Source: Mesorhizobium sangaii (GTDB taxonomy: Bacteria > Pseudomonadota > Alphaproteobacteria > Rhizobiales > Rhizobiaceae). Taken from it: a DNA stretch of 64,000 bases. Under the pieces are notes generated by a model, which made no database searches, had not been told where the DNA came from, and saw only the letters and a list, made by a program, of their open reading frames with translations. The stretch spans positions 186,001 to 250,000 of the forward strand of contig NZ_JACHEF010000008.1 of NCBI RefSeq assembly GCF_014207355.1, given 5' to 3'. The translations under genes and the position numbers were made by a program. The first letter of the stretch is position 1, and each line of letters opens with the position of its first letter. This document shows positions 7,604 through 16,112 of the stretch, piece after piece.

Positions 7604-8098
7604 ATGCGCATACCTTTTCTCCAACCACGCCGCCGGGACTATGCGCTCGAGCCGCTGAGGATCACCGACAGCCCTGCGGTCTCGCTGCTGCATCGCGAGG
7701 ATTTTGTCCGCCCTTGGACCGACGGCGAATTCGCCGCCTTGCTCGAACAGGACACCGTGTTCGGCTATGCCGCGCGCGAGACTGGGCACGGCGCCAAGCC
7801 GCCGGTCGGCTTCGTGCTGGCCAGGCTGGCGGCCGGTGAGGGCGAGATCCTGACCGTCGCGGTGGCGCGCTCGCACCGCCGGCAAGGATTGGGCTGGCAG
7901 TTGATGGACGCGGTGCTGCGCGAACTGCACGCTCAGCGCGCCGAAGCGCTGTTCCTCGAGGTCGACGAGACCAATGTTGCGGCGATCGCCCTCTACCGGC
8001 GGCTGGGCTTCCGCGAGGTGGGAAAACGCCCCAATTACTACAGGTCGTCCGAGCACGGACCGACCGGGGCGCTTGTCATGCGTCGCGATCTTCGCTAG
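7604..8098 (+). CDS. rimI: Ribosomal-protein-alanine N-acetyltransferase RimI-like (GNAT)
   Basis: A 164-residue GNAT acetyltransferase. The acetyl-CoA loop is seen as RRQGLGWQLMD near residue 90, followed by LEVDETNVAAIALYRRLGF and a C-terminal RPNYY segment, all typical of RimI, which acetylates the N-terminus of ribosomal protein S18. The start at 7604 is one base past tsaB and is preceded by AAGAAAG. The tsaB-rimI pairing supports the assignment over other GNAT members, but the substrate is inferred. Confidence 0.87.
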   Translation: MRIPFLQPRRRDYALEPLRITDSPAVSLLHREDFVRPWTDGEFAALLEQDTVFGYAARETGHGAKPPVGFVLARLAAGEGEILTVAVARSHRRQGLGWQLMDAVLRELHAQRAEALFLEVDETNVAAIALYRRLGFREVGKRPNYYRSSEHGPTGALVMRRDLR

Positions 8099-8181
8099 CC
8101 AGAGGCGCCAAATCCAAGGGTTACAGCGTCCAAGCGCGTCCAAAAGGTCGCGCGGCGCTGTAACGGCAGGGCCGGGACTGT

Positions 8182-8982
8182 ATGATCGCAAAAATCAGGA
8201 TTTTCCTGGCGCTGGGCTTCGTCGCAGCCGGTTCGCTGGTCCTCGTGCCGTTGCAGATACTATCGATGAAGACCGGCTGGTGGCCGGAGACTTTTATCCT
8301 GAAAATCTGGCACAGGCTGATCATACGGGCGCTGGGCATGCGCATCCATGTCAAAGGCGCCCTGTCCGACAAGCGCCCGCTGCTGGTGGCGTCCAACCAC
8401 ATCTCCTGGACCGACATCATGGTGCTCGGCTCGATGGTCGATGTGAAGTTCATCGCGAGAGCCGATATGGAAGGCTGGCCGCTGATCGGCATGCTTTCGA
8501 AGCTGCAGCGCACCGTTTTCATCGAGCGCGAGCGCAAGCGCTCGTCGGGCGACCAGGCAAACGAGATCGCCAGCCGCATGGCCAAGGGCGACGCCATGGT
8601 GCTGTTCGCCGAGGGATCGACCGGCGACGGCAACATCGTCCTGCCCTTCAAGAGCACGCTGTTCGGCGCCGCCTCGATGGCGATTTCAGAAGGTGCGGCC
8701 GAGCAGGTCTTCATCCAGCCGGTGGCGATCGCCTACACGCGCCTGCACGGCGTGCCGCTTGGCCGCCGGCACCGGCCACTTGCCGCCTGGATCGGCGATG
8801 AGGATTTGATGCCGCATCTCAAGGTGTTGCTGGCGGAGGGCGCGCTAGACGTCGAAGTGCATTTCGGCGAACCGATCGCCTTTTCCAAGGGCTCGAACCG
8901 CAAGGAAACGTCGAAACTGATGGAAAGCCAGGTACGCGCGATGATGCAGGCGGCACTCGCCGATCCGCGCCCGAGCCGATAG
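8182..8982 (+). CDS. 1-acyl-sn-glycerol-3-phosphate acyltransferase (PlsC-type)
   Basis: A 266-residue membrane-associated acyltransferase. An N-terminal hydrophobic segment (residues 5-25) is followed by the catalytic HX4D motif as NHISWTD near residue 73 and the glycerol-phosphate site FAEGSTGDG near residue 155. These belong to the LPLAT family, which acylates lysophosphatidic acid; in rhizobia several paralogues exist and some (OlsA) make ornithine lipids, so the acceptor is uncertain. It lies between rimI and miaB on the same strand. Confidence 0.85.
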   Translation: MIAKIRIFLALGFVAAGSLVLVPLQILSMKTGWWPETFILKIWHRLIIRALGMRIHVKGALSDKRPLLVASNHISWTDIMVLGSMVDVKFIARADMEGWPLIGMLSKLQRTVFIERERKRSSGDQANEIASRMAKGDAMVLFAEGSTGDGNIVLPFKSTLFGAASMAISEGAAEQVFIQPVAIAYTRLHGVPLGRRHRPLAAWIGDEDLMPHLKVLLAEGALDVEVHFGEPIAFSKGSNRKETSKLMESQVRAMMQAALADPRPSR

Positions 8983-9068
8983 ACTGGTGATGGGTGCGCC
9001 AGTGTGCGTGACGGCCGTGGCGGAGAATCGTCTGTTTTTTGTCATCGAAAGGCGTTAGAAGCCGCCGG

Positions 9069-10478
9069 ATGGACTTGAACACGATAGAGCGTGACGACAC
9101 CGACGCCGCGGCCGAAGCGATGGCCATGCCGGCGGCAGCGACCAGGAAGGTCTTCATCAAGACCTATGGCTGCCAGATGAACGTCTATGATTCACAGCGC
9201 ATGGCCGATGCGCTGGCCGCCGACGGCTATACCGCCACCGATGCCATCGGCGAGGCCGATTTGGTGCTGCTCAACACCTGCCACATCAGGGAGAAGGCGG
9301 CCGAAAAGGTCTATTCCGAGCTCGGCCGTATCCGCGATATGAAGGCAGAACGCGCCGTCGCCGGCCGCGAGATGCTGGTCGGCGTTGCCGGCTGCGTGGC
9401 GCAGGCCGAAGGGGCCGAGATCATCCGCCGCTCGCCGGCCGTCGATCTGGTCATCGGCCCGCAGACCTATCACCGGCTGCCCGACGTGCTGGCGCGGGTG
9501 CGTGGCGGCGAAAAGATCGTCGAGACCGATTACGCCATCGAGGACAAGTTCGAGCACCTGCCGCAGCCCAAGCGCGCCGAGGTCGTCAAGCGCGGCGTCA
9601 CCGCGTTTCTTACCGTGCAGGAAGGCTGCGACAAGTTCTGCACCTTCTGCGTCGTGCCCTACACCAGAGGCTCCGAAGTGTCGCGGCCGGTGGCGCAGAT
9701 CGTTGCCGAGGCACAGCGTCTGGCCGAAGCCGGCGTGCGCGAGGTGACGCTGCTTGGCCAGAACGTCAATGCCTGGCATGGCCAGGGCGAAAACGGCGAG
9801 GAATGGGGCCTTGGCCGCCTGCTGTTCAGGCTGGCCGAAATCCCCGGACTGGCGCGTTTGCGCTACACCACCAGCCACCCGCGCGACATGGACGATGAAC
9901 TGATATCAGCCCACCGTGATCTGCCGGCGTTGATGCCCTATCTACATCTGCCAGTGCAATCCGGGTCAGACCGCATCCTCAAGACGATGAACCGCAGGCA
10001 CACAGCGAAGGATTATCTGGCGCTGCTCGACCGCATCCGTGCTGCAAGGCCGGACATCGCGCTTTCCGGCGACTTCATCGTCGGCTTCCCCGGCGAGACC
10101 GACGCGGATTTCGAGGCGACCATGGAACTGGTGCGCCAGGTGAACTATGCCTCGGCCTTCTCGTTCAAATATTCGCCGCGTCCCGGCACGCCGGGCGCCG
10201 ATATGGCCGACTATGTGCCGGAAACGGTCAAGGACGAGCGCCTGCAGCGGCTGCAGGCCTTGCTTCTGAAGCAGCAGCAGGATTTCGGCACAAGCCTCGT
10301 CGGCAGCACCATCGACACGCTGATCGAGAAGCCCGGCCGCCAGGCCGGCCAGAAGGTCGGCCGCTCACCTTGGCTGCAGCCGGTTATTGTTGATGAAAAG
10401 GCCGGCGAAATCGGTGACATTATCCAGGTGCGAATCACGAAGACGGGCTACAACAGCCTGTTCGCCGAATTGGCCTAG
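9069..10478 (+). CDS. miaB: tRNA-2-methylthio-N6-dimethylallyladenosine synthase MiaB
   Basis: A 469-residue radical-SAM methylthiotransferase that converts i6A37 to ms2i6A37 in tRNA. All six cluster cysteines are visible: the auxiliary cluster in TYGCQMN, NTCHIRE and AGCVAQ, and the radical-SAM cluster as CDKFCTFC (CxxxCxxC). A TRAM domain closes the protein. The ATG at 9069 was preferred to a TTG 30 bases upstream, because the added residues are not family-like. A roughly 30-residue N-terminal extension before KVFIKTYGCQ is common in rhizobial MiaB. phoH follows after 26 bases. Confidence 0.95.
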   Translation: MDLNTIERDDTDAAAEAMAMPAAATRKVFIKTYGCQMNVYDSQRMADALAADGYTATDAIGEADLVLLNTCHIREKAAEKVYSELGRIRDMKAERAVAGREMLVGVAGCVAQAEGAEIIRRSPAVDLVIGPQTYHRLPDVLARVRGGEKIVETDYAIEDKFEHLPQPKRAEVVKRGVTAFLTVQEGCDKFCTFCVVPYTRGSEVSRPVAQIVAEAQRLAEAGVREVTLLGQNVNAWHGQGENGEEWGLGRLLFRLAEIPGLARLRYTTSHPRDMDDELISAHRDLPALMPYLHLPVQSGSDRILKTMNRRHTAKDYLALLDRIRAARPDIALSGDFIVGFPGETDADFEATMELVRQVNYASAFSFKYSPRPGTPGADMADYVPETVKDERLQRLQALLLKQQQDFGTSLVGSTIDTLIEKPGRQAGQKVGRSPWLQPVIVDEKAGEIGDIIQVRITKTGYNSLFAELA

Positions 10479-10504
10479 GGGTCTCGGCAGATGAGGAGAG
10501 ACGG

Positions 10505-11554
10505 TTGAGCGCTGCAGAAGTGAAGAGCCTGCCCCCGGCACCGGCATCTGGGGCTTCTGACATGGCGCACATCGTTCTGACTTTCGACAACAACAAGCTT
10601 GCCAGCGCCCTTTACGGTCAGTTCGACGAAAACCTGGCCAGGCTCGAGCAGAAGCTCGGCGTCGACATCCGCTCGCGCGGCAACCAGTTGACCATCAAGG
10701 GCTCGGCGTCGGCCGCCGAGCAGGCCCGCCGGGCGCTGGATAATCTCTACGGCATTCTTCAGAAGGGTGTCGATATCGGCCAGTCCGACGTTGACGGCGC
10801 CGTGCGCATGGCGATTGCCGCGGACGATCAGCTGACCTTGCCGACGCTGGAGCGCAAGGGCAAGGTCTCGGCCGCCCAGATCGCCACCCGCAAGAAGACG
10901 ATCTATGCCCGCTCGCTCAACCAGGACGCCTATATGCGCGCGCTGGAGCGGTCGGAACTGGTGTTCGGCATCGGCCCGGCCGGCACCGGCAAGACCTATC
11001 TGGCGGTAGCGCACGCGGCGATGCTGCTCGAGCGCGGCATGGTCGAACGCATCATCCTGTCGCGGCCGGCCGTGGAAGCCGGCGAACGGCTGGGCTTCCT
11101 GCCGGGCGACATGAAGGAGAAGGTCGACCCCTATCTGCGCCCTCTCTATGATGCGCTTTACGACATGATGCCCGCCGACAAGGTCGAGCGCGCCATTGCC
11201 GCGGAGGTGATCGAGATCGCGCCGCTCGCCTTCATGCGCGGCCGCACGTTGGCCCATGCAGCCGTCATCCTCGACGAAGCGCAGAACACCACGCCGATGC
11301 AGATGAAGATGTTCCTGACGCGTCTCGGCGAGAATTCGCGCATGATCGTCACCGGCGATCCGACGCAGATCGACCTGCCCTCGAACACCAAATCGGGCCT
11401 GGTCGAAGCCTTACGCGTGCTGGATGGCGTGGCCGGCGCGGTAACCGTGCGCTTCAACGATGGCGACGTCGTCCGCCATCCGCTGGTGGCGGAAATCGTC
11501 CGGGCGTATGACCGGGATGCCAAACTGGCGCGCGGCCTCGGCGCCGAGAATTGA
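10505..11554 (+). CDS. phoH: PhoH-like P-loop ATPase
   Basis: A 349-residue PhoH-family protein: an N-terminal KH-like part (about residues 20-90) and a P-loop NTPase domain with GPAGTGKT near residue 159 and a Walker B segment VILDEAQN. PhoH proteins are RNA-associated ATPases, and their fixed place upstream of ybeY suggests a role in ribosome or RNA quality control. A TTG start at 10505 is supported by AGGAG at 10494-10498 with a 6-base spacer; an ATG 56 bases further in would be the alternative and lacks such a site. It is part of the miaB-phoH-ybeY-ybeX-lnt order widespread in proteobacteria. Confidence 0.9.
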   Translation: MSAAEVKSLPPAPASGASDMAHIVLTFDNNKLASALYGQFDENLARLEQKLGVDIRSRGNQLTIKGSASAAEQARRALDNLYGILQKGVDIGQSDVDGAVRMAIAADDQLTLPTLERKGKVSAAQIATRKKTIYARSLNQDAYMRALERSELVFGIGPAGTGKTYLAVAHAAMLLERGMVERIILSRPAVEAGERLGFLPGDMKEKVDPYLRPLYDALYDMMPADKVERAIAAEVIEIAPLAFMRGRTLAHAAVILDEAQNTTPMQMKMFLTRLGENSRMIVTGDPTQIDLPSNTKSGLVEALRVLDGVAGAVTVRFNDGDVVRHPLVAEIVRAYDRDAKLARGLGAEN

Positions 11555-11572
11555 TTTTGACGATGCGGCCTC

Positions 11573-12079
11573 ATGCCTGAGGACAACATATCCGGCGACG
11601 GGGCACGTCCGGTCCCCGTCGATATTGATATATCAGTCGAAGCAGGCAATTGGCCCGATGAGGCAAGCCTGACACGGCTGGTCGATCGCGCTGTCGCGGC
11701 TGCTTTTGCCGAGACCGGCGTGGCGGGCCGCTCCGAACTCAGCCTCGTTTTTTCCGACGACGCCCATATCCGGACCCTCAACGCCGGCTGGCGCGGCAAG
11801 GACAAACCGACCAACGTCTTGTCTTTCCCGGCTTTTCCATTTGTGCAAGGCGCTCCATTGCCGCCGATGCTGGGTGACGTCGTGCTCGCCGCCGAGACGG
11901 TCGCGCGTGAAGCGGCACTGGAAGACAAGCCTGTCGAGAACCATATCACTCATCTCGTCATCCACGGCCTGCTGCACCTTCTGGGCTACGATCACGAGAC
12001 CGATGCCGAGGCCGAGGCGATGGAGGCCATCGAGCGCGCAGCGCTCGCAAGGCTTGCCATTCCCGATCCCTACGCGTAA
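11573..12079 (+). CDS. ybeY: Endoribonuclease YbeY, 16S rRNA maturation
   Basis: A 168-residue metalloendoribonuclease of the UPF0054 family needed for 16S rRNA 3' maturation and ribosome quality control. The zinc site HGLLHLLGYDH near residue 128 gives the three histidines, and the LSFPAF segment is also conserved. The ATG at 11573 lies 18 bases past phoH. In Sinorhizobium the homologue also affects small-RNA regulation; whether that holds here is not visible. Confidence 0.94.
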   Translation: MPEDNISGDGARPVPVDIDISVEAGNWPDEASLTRLVDRAVAAAFAETGVAGRSELSLVFSDDAHIRTLNAGWRGKDKPTNVLSFPAFPFVQGAPLPPMLGDVVLAAETVAREAALEDKPVENHITHLVIHGLLHLLGYDHETDAEAEAMEAIERAALARLAIPDPYA

Positions 12080-12107
12080 CTACAAAAGATCAATTGACCG
12101 GACGACG

Positions 12108-13181
12108 ATGAACGACAAACCAGAGACTGCCGCCCGCCCCGACGCCGGCAGTGCGAACAAGGCTTCCGATACGTCGGAAGAGGGATCAAGTCCGAGTACC
12201 GTTACCGGCGGCGTTGCCAGCGAAACATCGCCAGCCGGTCCCTCCCTGTTCGACCGCGTGCTGGGCCTGTTCCGGCAGCGCAACGGAACCAGCCTGCGTG
12301 AGGAAATCGCGGGGGCGCTTGCCGAAACGGCGAGCGACGCCGGCGCCTTCTCGCCTGGCGAACGCGCCATGCTCAACAACATCCTGCGCTTGCGCGAAGT
12401 GCGCGTCGAGGACGTCATGGTGCCGCGCGCCGATATCGAGGCGGTCGAGATCACGACGACGCTCGGCGATCTGCTGGGCACCTTCGAGCAGTCCGGCCAT
12501 TCGCGCATGCCGGTCTATTCCGAGACGCTCGATGATCCGCGCGGCATGGTGCATATTCGCGACGTGCTGGCCCACATCACCAAGATCGCGCGCGTCAAGA
12601 AGGGCCGCTCGACAAGAAAAACCCCTGCCGCCACGGTTCTCGACCTCACGCAGGTTGACCTCGCGCGCACCATTGGCGACCTCAACCTGATCCGCCAGGT
12701 GCTGTTCGTGCCGCCGTCGATGCTTGCCTCCGACCTGATGGGCCGTATGCAGACGACGCGCACGCAAATGGCGCTGGTCATCGATGAATATGGCGGCACC
12801 GATGGCCTTGCCTCGCTGGAAGACATCGTCGAGATGGTGGTCGGCGACATCGAGGACGAGCATGACGACGATGAGCCGATGATTACCCAGAGCGGCGACG
12901 GCGTGTTTATTGTCGACGGTAAGGCCGAGATCGACGATGTCGCCAAGATGATCGGCGAGGATTTCGCCGCCGGCGAACATGGCGAATATGTCGACACCAT
13001 CGGCGGCATGATCTTCAACACGCTTGGCCGGGTTCCGGCGCGCGGCGAGGTGGTGCAGGCCATCCCCGGCTTCGAATTCCATGTCCTCGATGCCGATCCG
13101 CGCCGTGTCAAGCGCGTGCGCATCGTGCAGAGCCAGAAGGCCGAGCGCCGCCGGCGCGCCGCACGCACCGAACAGGCCTAA
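12108..13181 (+). CDS. Hemolysin family/CorC-type CBS domain protein YbeX
   Basis: A 357-residue cytoplasmic protein without membrane spans. After a low-complexity N-terminus of about 75 residues come two CBS domains (start RVEDVMVPRADI; second around residue 185-240) and a C-terminal CorC/HlyC domain with DEYGGTDGLASLEDIVE and IGGMIF. Such proteins are linked to magnesium or cobalt efflux and, as YbeX, to ribosome biogenesis; the older name hemolysin is misleading. The ATG at 12108, 28 bases after ybeY, was chosen because the longer open frame upstream is only the ybeY region read out of frame. Confidence 0.88.
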   Translation: MNDKPETAARPDAGSANKASDTSEEGSSPSTVTGGVASETSPAGPSLFDRVLGLFRQRNGTSLREEIAGALAETASDAGAFSPGERAMLNNILRLREVRVEDVMVPRADIEAVEITTTLGDLLGTFEQSGHSRMPVYSETLDDPRGMVHIRDVLAHITKIARVKKGRSTRKTPAATVLDLTQVDLARTIGDLNLIRQVLFVPPSMLASDLMGRMQTTRTQMALVIDEYGGTDGLASLEDIVEMVVGDIEDEHDDDEPMITQSGDGVFIVDGKAEIDDVAKMIGEDFAAGEHGEYVDTIGGMIFNTLGRVPARGEVVQAIPGFEFHVLDADPRRVKRVRIVQSQKAERRRRAARTEQA

Positions 13182-13217
13182 CATCATGCGACTAGACAAG
13201 GACTTAAGCGCCCGCGG

Positions 13218-13685
13218 ATGACGGTCGAAGACCCCTTCAAACATTCGATCTTGGGGTCCGGGGTGTTCTACAGGGACCCTCGCGCCGCGCTGGACTGGCT
13301 GGAAACGGCCTTCGGTTTCGAGCGCAGCATGGTGGTCAGCGACGCCGATGGAAAGCTCGTCCACTCCGAGATGCGGTTCGGCGACGGCTACATCGTCGAT
13401 TCCGAATGGACCGGCTACGTCGCCAGCCCCGCTTCCATTTCGGGCAAGAACACGCAATCAGTCTATGTGCGGCTGAAGGACGGCCTGGACGCCCATTGTG
13501 AGCACGCCAGGGCAAAGGGCGCCGAGATCATCCAGGAGCCGGAGGATCAGTTCTACGGCGAACGCCAGTACCGGGCACGCGATCCCGAAGGCCATGTCTG
13601 GACCTTCACGCAGGCCATTCGCGCTGTTTCGCGTGAAGAGGCCGAACGGCTGGGCGGCGTGCGCATCGAGGGCTGGCACCGGTAG
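13218..13685 (+). CDS. VOC family (glyoxalase/bleomycin resistance-like) protein
   Basis: A 155-residue protein of the vicinal-oxygen-chelate fold. It shows the paired beta-alpha-beta3 units: YRDPRAALDWLETAFGF at the start, YVRLKDGLDAHCEHARAKGAEI in the second half, and the final RDPEGHVWTF typical of the family. Similar rhizobial proteins are annotated glyoxalase or bleomycin resistance protein without known substrate. It sits between ybeX and lnt, and the bases just before its start resemble the tail of a dispersed repeat. The substrate is unknown. Confidence 0.75.
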   Translation: MTVEDPFKHSILGSGVFYRDPRAALDWLETAFGFERSMVVSDADGKLVHSEMRFGDGYIVDSEWTGYVASPASISGKNTQSVYVRLKDGLDAHCEHARAKGAEIIQEPEDQFYGERQYRARDPEGHVWTFTQAIRAVSREEAERLGGVRIEGWHR

Positions 13686-13788
13686 AGCGGTGGCCGGAGC
13701 TTGCATTGGAGCCAGCCATCCGACGTTTGGAGTGCTGACCGCGGCCTGTTAAATCTTGCTTCCTGATTCGCGCGACTCGGAAGTTTGC

Positions 13789-15381
13789 ATGGAGCGCCTG
13801 GCCGGCCGGATAATTCTGCTTTGGGGTTGGCGGCGCGCGCTGGTGGCGTTTCTCGCCGGGGCGTTTGCCGTGCTTGGCCAGGCACCTTACGATTTCTTCG
13901 CTGCCTGCTTCATCTCGTTTCCCTTGCTGGTCTGGCTGCTCGACGGCGCCACCGGCGAATCCTCCGGCAGTCTGTTTCGTCGCCTGCTGCCTGCCTTCGC
14001 CGTCGGCTGGTGGTTCGGCTTCGGCTATTTCCTCGCCGGCCTCTGGTGGATCGGCTCGGCACTGCTGGTCGAGGCCGACAGTTTTGCCTGGGCACTTCCC
14101 TTCGCGGTGGTCGGCATTCCCTTCGCACTCGCCTTTTTCTACGGCTTTGCGGCAATGGTCGCCCGCCTGCTGTGGAGCAGCGATATCGGCCGCATCGCTG
14201 CCCTTGCCTTCGGTTTTGGGCTGGCGGAGTGGCTGCGCGACTTCCTGTTCACTGGTTTTCCCTGGAACGCGGTCGGCTATGCGGCCATGCCCGTGCCCTT
14301 GCTGATGCAGAGCGTCTCGGTGACCGGCATGATCGGCATGAACGCGCTCGCGGTGTTCGTCTTCGCCTTACCGGCGCTGCTGGTGGCGCGCCGGCATCTG
14401 CGCCTCGGCGCGGCGCTGTTTGCCGTTCTCGCCGCCGCCCATGTCGGTTTCGGCTATGTCAGGCTTGCCACTCCCGAAAAGCCGGCGACACGCAGCCTGG
14501 ATGTCCGCATCGTCCAGCCGGCCGTGGATCTGTCGGAAAAGTGGGATGCCTCGGTGCGCGACCGCATCTTTGCAACCTTGATGGGGCTATCGGCAAAGGC
14601 ACCGGACCCCGGTCATGAAAAGCCGCAATTGATCCTCTGGCCCGAAACCTCGGTGCCGTTCCTCTTCACCGAGCGTCCGGACGCATTGACGGCGCTGGGC
14701 GACATGCTCGGACCCGGCCAGATGCTGATCGCCGGCGTCGTCCGCGAGGAAGGCGGCTCGGCCGCGAATGCCGACAGCCGCTACTACAACTCCGTGGTGG
14801 CGATCGACGACAAGGGTGAAATCGCCGACGCCGTCGACAAGGTTCATCTGGTGCCGTTCGGCGAATACCTGCCTTTCGCCGACCTGCTCGAGCGTTTCGG
14901 CATCGAGCAGCTGGTTGCCGGGCCGATGACATTTGCGGCCGGCAACGAGCGGCACGCCATCACTTTGCCTGGCGGCGTCCGTGCGCTGCCATTTATCTGT
15001 TATGAGGTGATCTTTCCCGATCTGGTGGCAGTTGACGCTACGTCAGCGCAGCTTATTGTGAACGTCACCAATGATGCGTGGTTCGGTGACACGCCGGGTC
15101 CGTATCAGCATTTCAGGCAGGCCCAGATCCGTGCGGTGGAGAATGGATTGCCATTGTTGCGTGCTGCCAACAACGGCATCTCGGCCGTCGTCGATACGCG
15201 CGGGCGCGTCGTCGATGCCCTGGCCATCGACGCGCGTGGCGCCATCGATGCACGCGTGCCGATTTCCGGACAGGCGGTCATATCCGCCGGCCAAAGACGC
15301 ATTAACGGAATGCTGATCATGTTGCTGTTTGCCATCGCCGCCGCATTGTTGAACGTAAGGCAAAGGCTACGGGTGAATTGA
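13789..15381 (+). CDS. lnt: Apolipoprotein N-acyltransferase Lnt
   Basis: A 530-residue inner-membrane enzyme that adds the third acyl chain to lipoproteins. The N-terminal half holds about six to seven membrane spans; the periplasmic nitrilase domain carries the catalytic triad as Glu in LILWPETS, Lys in KVHLVPFGEYLPF and Cys in FICYEVIF. A final membrane span ends the protein. ATG 13789 (MERLAGR) is preferred to the upstream TTG. The rhizobial homologue was described as ActA, an acid-tolerance gene next to phrR, and that neighbour is present here. Confidence 0.93.
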   Translation: MERLAGRIILLWGWRRALVAFLAGAFAVLGQAPYDFFAACFISFPLLVWLLDGATGESSGSLFRRLLPAFAVGWWFGFGYFLAGLWWIGSALLVEADSFAWALPFAVVGIPFALAFFYGFAAMVARLLWSSDIGRIAALAFGFGLAEWLRDFLFTGFPWNAVGYAAMPVPLLMQSVSVTGMIGMNALAVFVFALPALLVARRHLRLGAALFAVLAAAHVGFGYVRLATPEKPATRSLDVRIVQPAVDLSEKWDASVRDRIFATLMGLSAKAPDPGHEKPQLILWPETSVPFLFTERPDALTALGDMLGPGQMLIAGVVREEGGSAANADSRYYNSVVAIDDKGEIADAVDKVHLVPFGEYLPFADLLERFGIEQLVAGPMTFAAGNERHAITLPGGVRALPFICYEVIFPDLVAVDATSAQLIVNVTNDAWFGDTPGPYQHFRQAQIRAVENGLPLLRAANNGISAVVDTRGRVVDALAIDARGAIDARVPISGQAVISAGQRRINGMLIMLLFAIAAALLNVRQRLRVN

Positions 15382-15497
15382 CAGCCCACACATTAGAAAC
15401 TCATACTGTAAGCGCCTGAAATTTTCTCGAAGTCGGTGGATCGTTCTGTTGGGGCAGTTGCCGCCGGCTTCGTTTGGGCAAAGAAAAAATAGAGAAA

Positions 15498-15513
15498 GCC
15501 GAAAAAATTCGGC
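15498..15513 (+). other. Short hairpin abutting the praR ribosome binding site
   Basis: GCCGAA (15498-15503) and TTCGGC (15508-15513) form a 6-bp stem with an AAAA loop. It ends directly before the GAGG Shine-Dalgarno sequence of the gene at 15523. It may affect translation, but the stem is short. Confidence 0.3.
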
Positions 15514-15522
15514 GAGGAAAAA

Positions 15523-15942
15523 ATGACAGAAGACAACAAGAAGAAACCGAATCCGATCGACATCCACGTTGGCAGTCGCATCCGGCTTCGCCGCAATATG
15601 CTGGGAATGAGCCAGGAGAAACTTGGCGAGAATCTCGGCATCACATTTCAACAGATTCAGAAATATGAAAAGGGCACCAACCGCGTCGGCGCCAGCCGCC
15701 TGCAGGCGATAGCGTCGATTCTCGGCGTGCCAGTCGCCTTCTTTTTCGAGGATGCGCCCGGCCAGGAGGCCGCGCCCGGCCGTGGCTTTGCCGAAGACAC
15801 GTCGATGGCTTTCGCCGTCGAATTCTGCGGCAGTCCCGAAGGCCTTCAGCTCAACCGCGCCTTTGTCAAGATTGCCGATGCCAAGGTGCGCCGCAGGATC
15901 ATTGACCTGGTCAAATCCCTCTCCACGGACGATCTCGACTGA
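15523..15942 (+). CDS. praR: XRE-family helix-turn-helix regulator, PraR/PhrR type
   Basis: A 139-residue DNA-binding protein with an XRE helix-turn-helix at about residues 12-66 (RIRLRRNMLGMSQEKLGENL, then TFQQIQKYEKGTNRVGASRL). The second half is alpha-helical and may serve dimerisation. The place between lnt (actA) and metK matches PhrR of Sinorhizobium and PraR of Azorhizobium and Rhizobium, regulators linked to low-pH response, quorum sensing, biofilm and symbiosis. The name rests on similarity and synteny recalled from the literature; the targets here are unknown. A GAGG site lies 7 bases before the ATG. Confidence 0.78.
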   Translation: MTEDNKKKPNPIDIHVGSRIRLRRNMLGMSQEKLGENLGITFQQIQKYEKGTNRVGASRLQAIASILGVPVAFFFEDAPGQEAAPGRGFAEDTSMAFAVEFCGSPEGLQLNRAFVKIADAKVRRRIIDLVKSLSTDDLD

Positions 15943-15959
15943 TCCGCAATCCCGTTTGG

Positions 15960-15982
15960 ACCGGCGGCAGCCTGCCGCCGGT
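15960..15982 (+). terminator. Strong GC hairpin after praR
   Basis: ACCGGCGGCA (15960-15969) and TGCCGCCGGT (15973-15982) form a perfect 10-bp stem closed by GCC. There is no T-run, so termination would need other factors. Its loop region GGCAGCCTGCC recurs in the second leader hairpin before metK. Confidence 0.5.
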
Positions 15983-16072
15983 GGCACAAGATAACTGCAT
16001 CGACATTCATGCCAGAACGGCAGCACCGCTTGACGAGCGGCGCTCCACCCCGCTAACACGTGGCGCGCCAAA

Positions 16073-16097
16073 ATCGGCAGCCTGCCGATCGTTTTTT
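16073..16097 (+). promoter_or_regulatory. Terminator-like attenuator hairpin in the metK leader
   Basis: ATCGGCA (16073-16079), loop GCC, TGCCGAT (16083-16089), then CG and six T (16092-16097): the shape of an intrinsic terminator. It ends only 15 bases before the metK GTG and just ahead of its GAGGGG Shine-Dalgarno sequence, a position fitting control of metK. I do not recognise a known SAM riboswitch in the bases before it. Confidence 0.5.
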
Positions 16098-16112
16098 CAA
16101 GAGGGGACACCC

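Noticed and set aside
15983..16072. SAM-II or SAM/SAH riboswitch before metK
   Set aside because: I could not place the conserved pseudoknot elements of either class in this sequence; only the terminator-like hairpin is supported.
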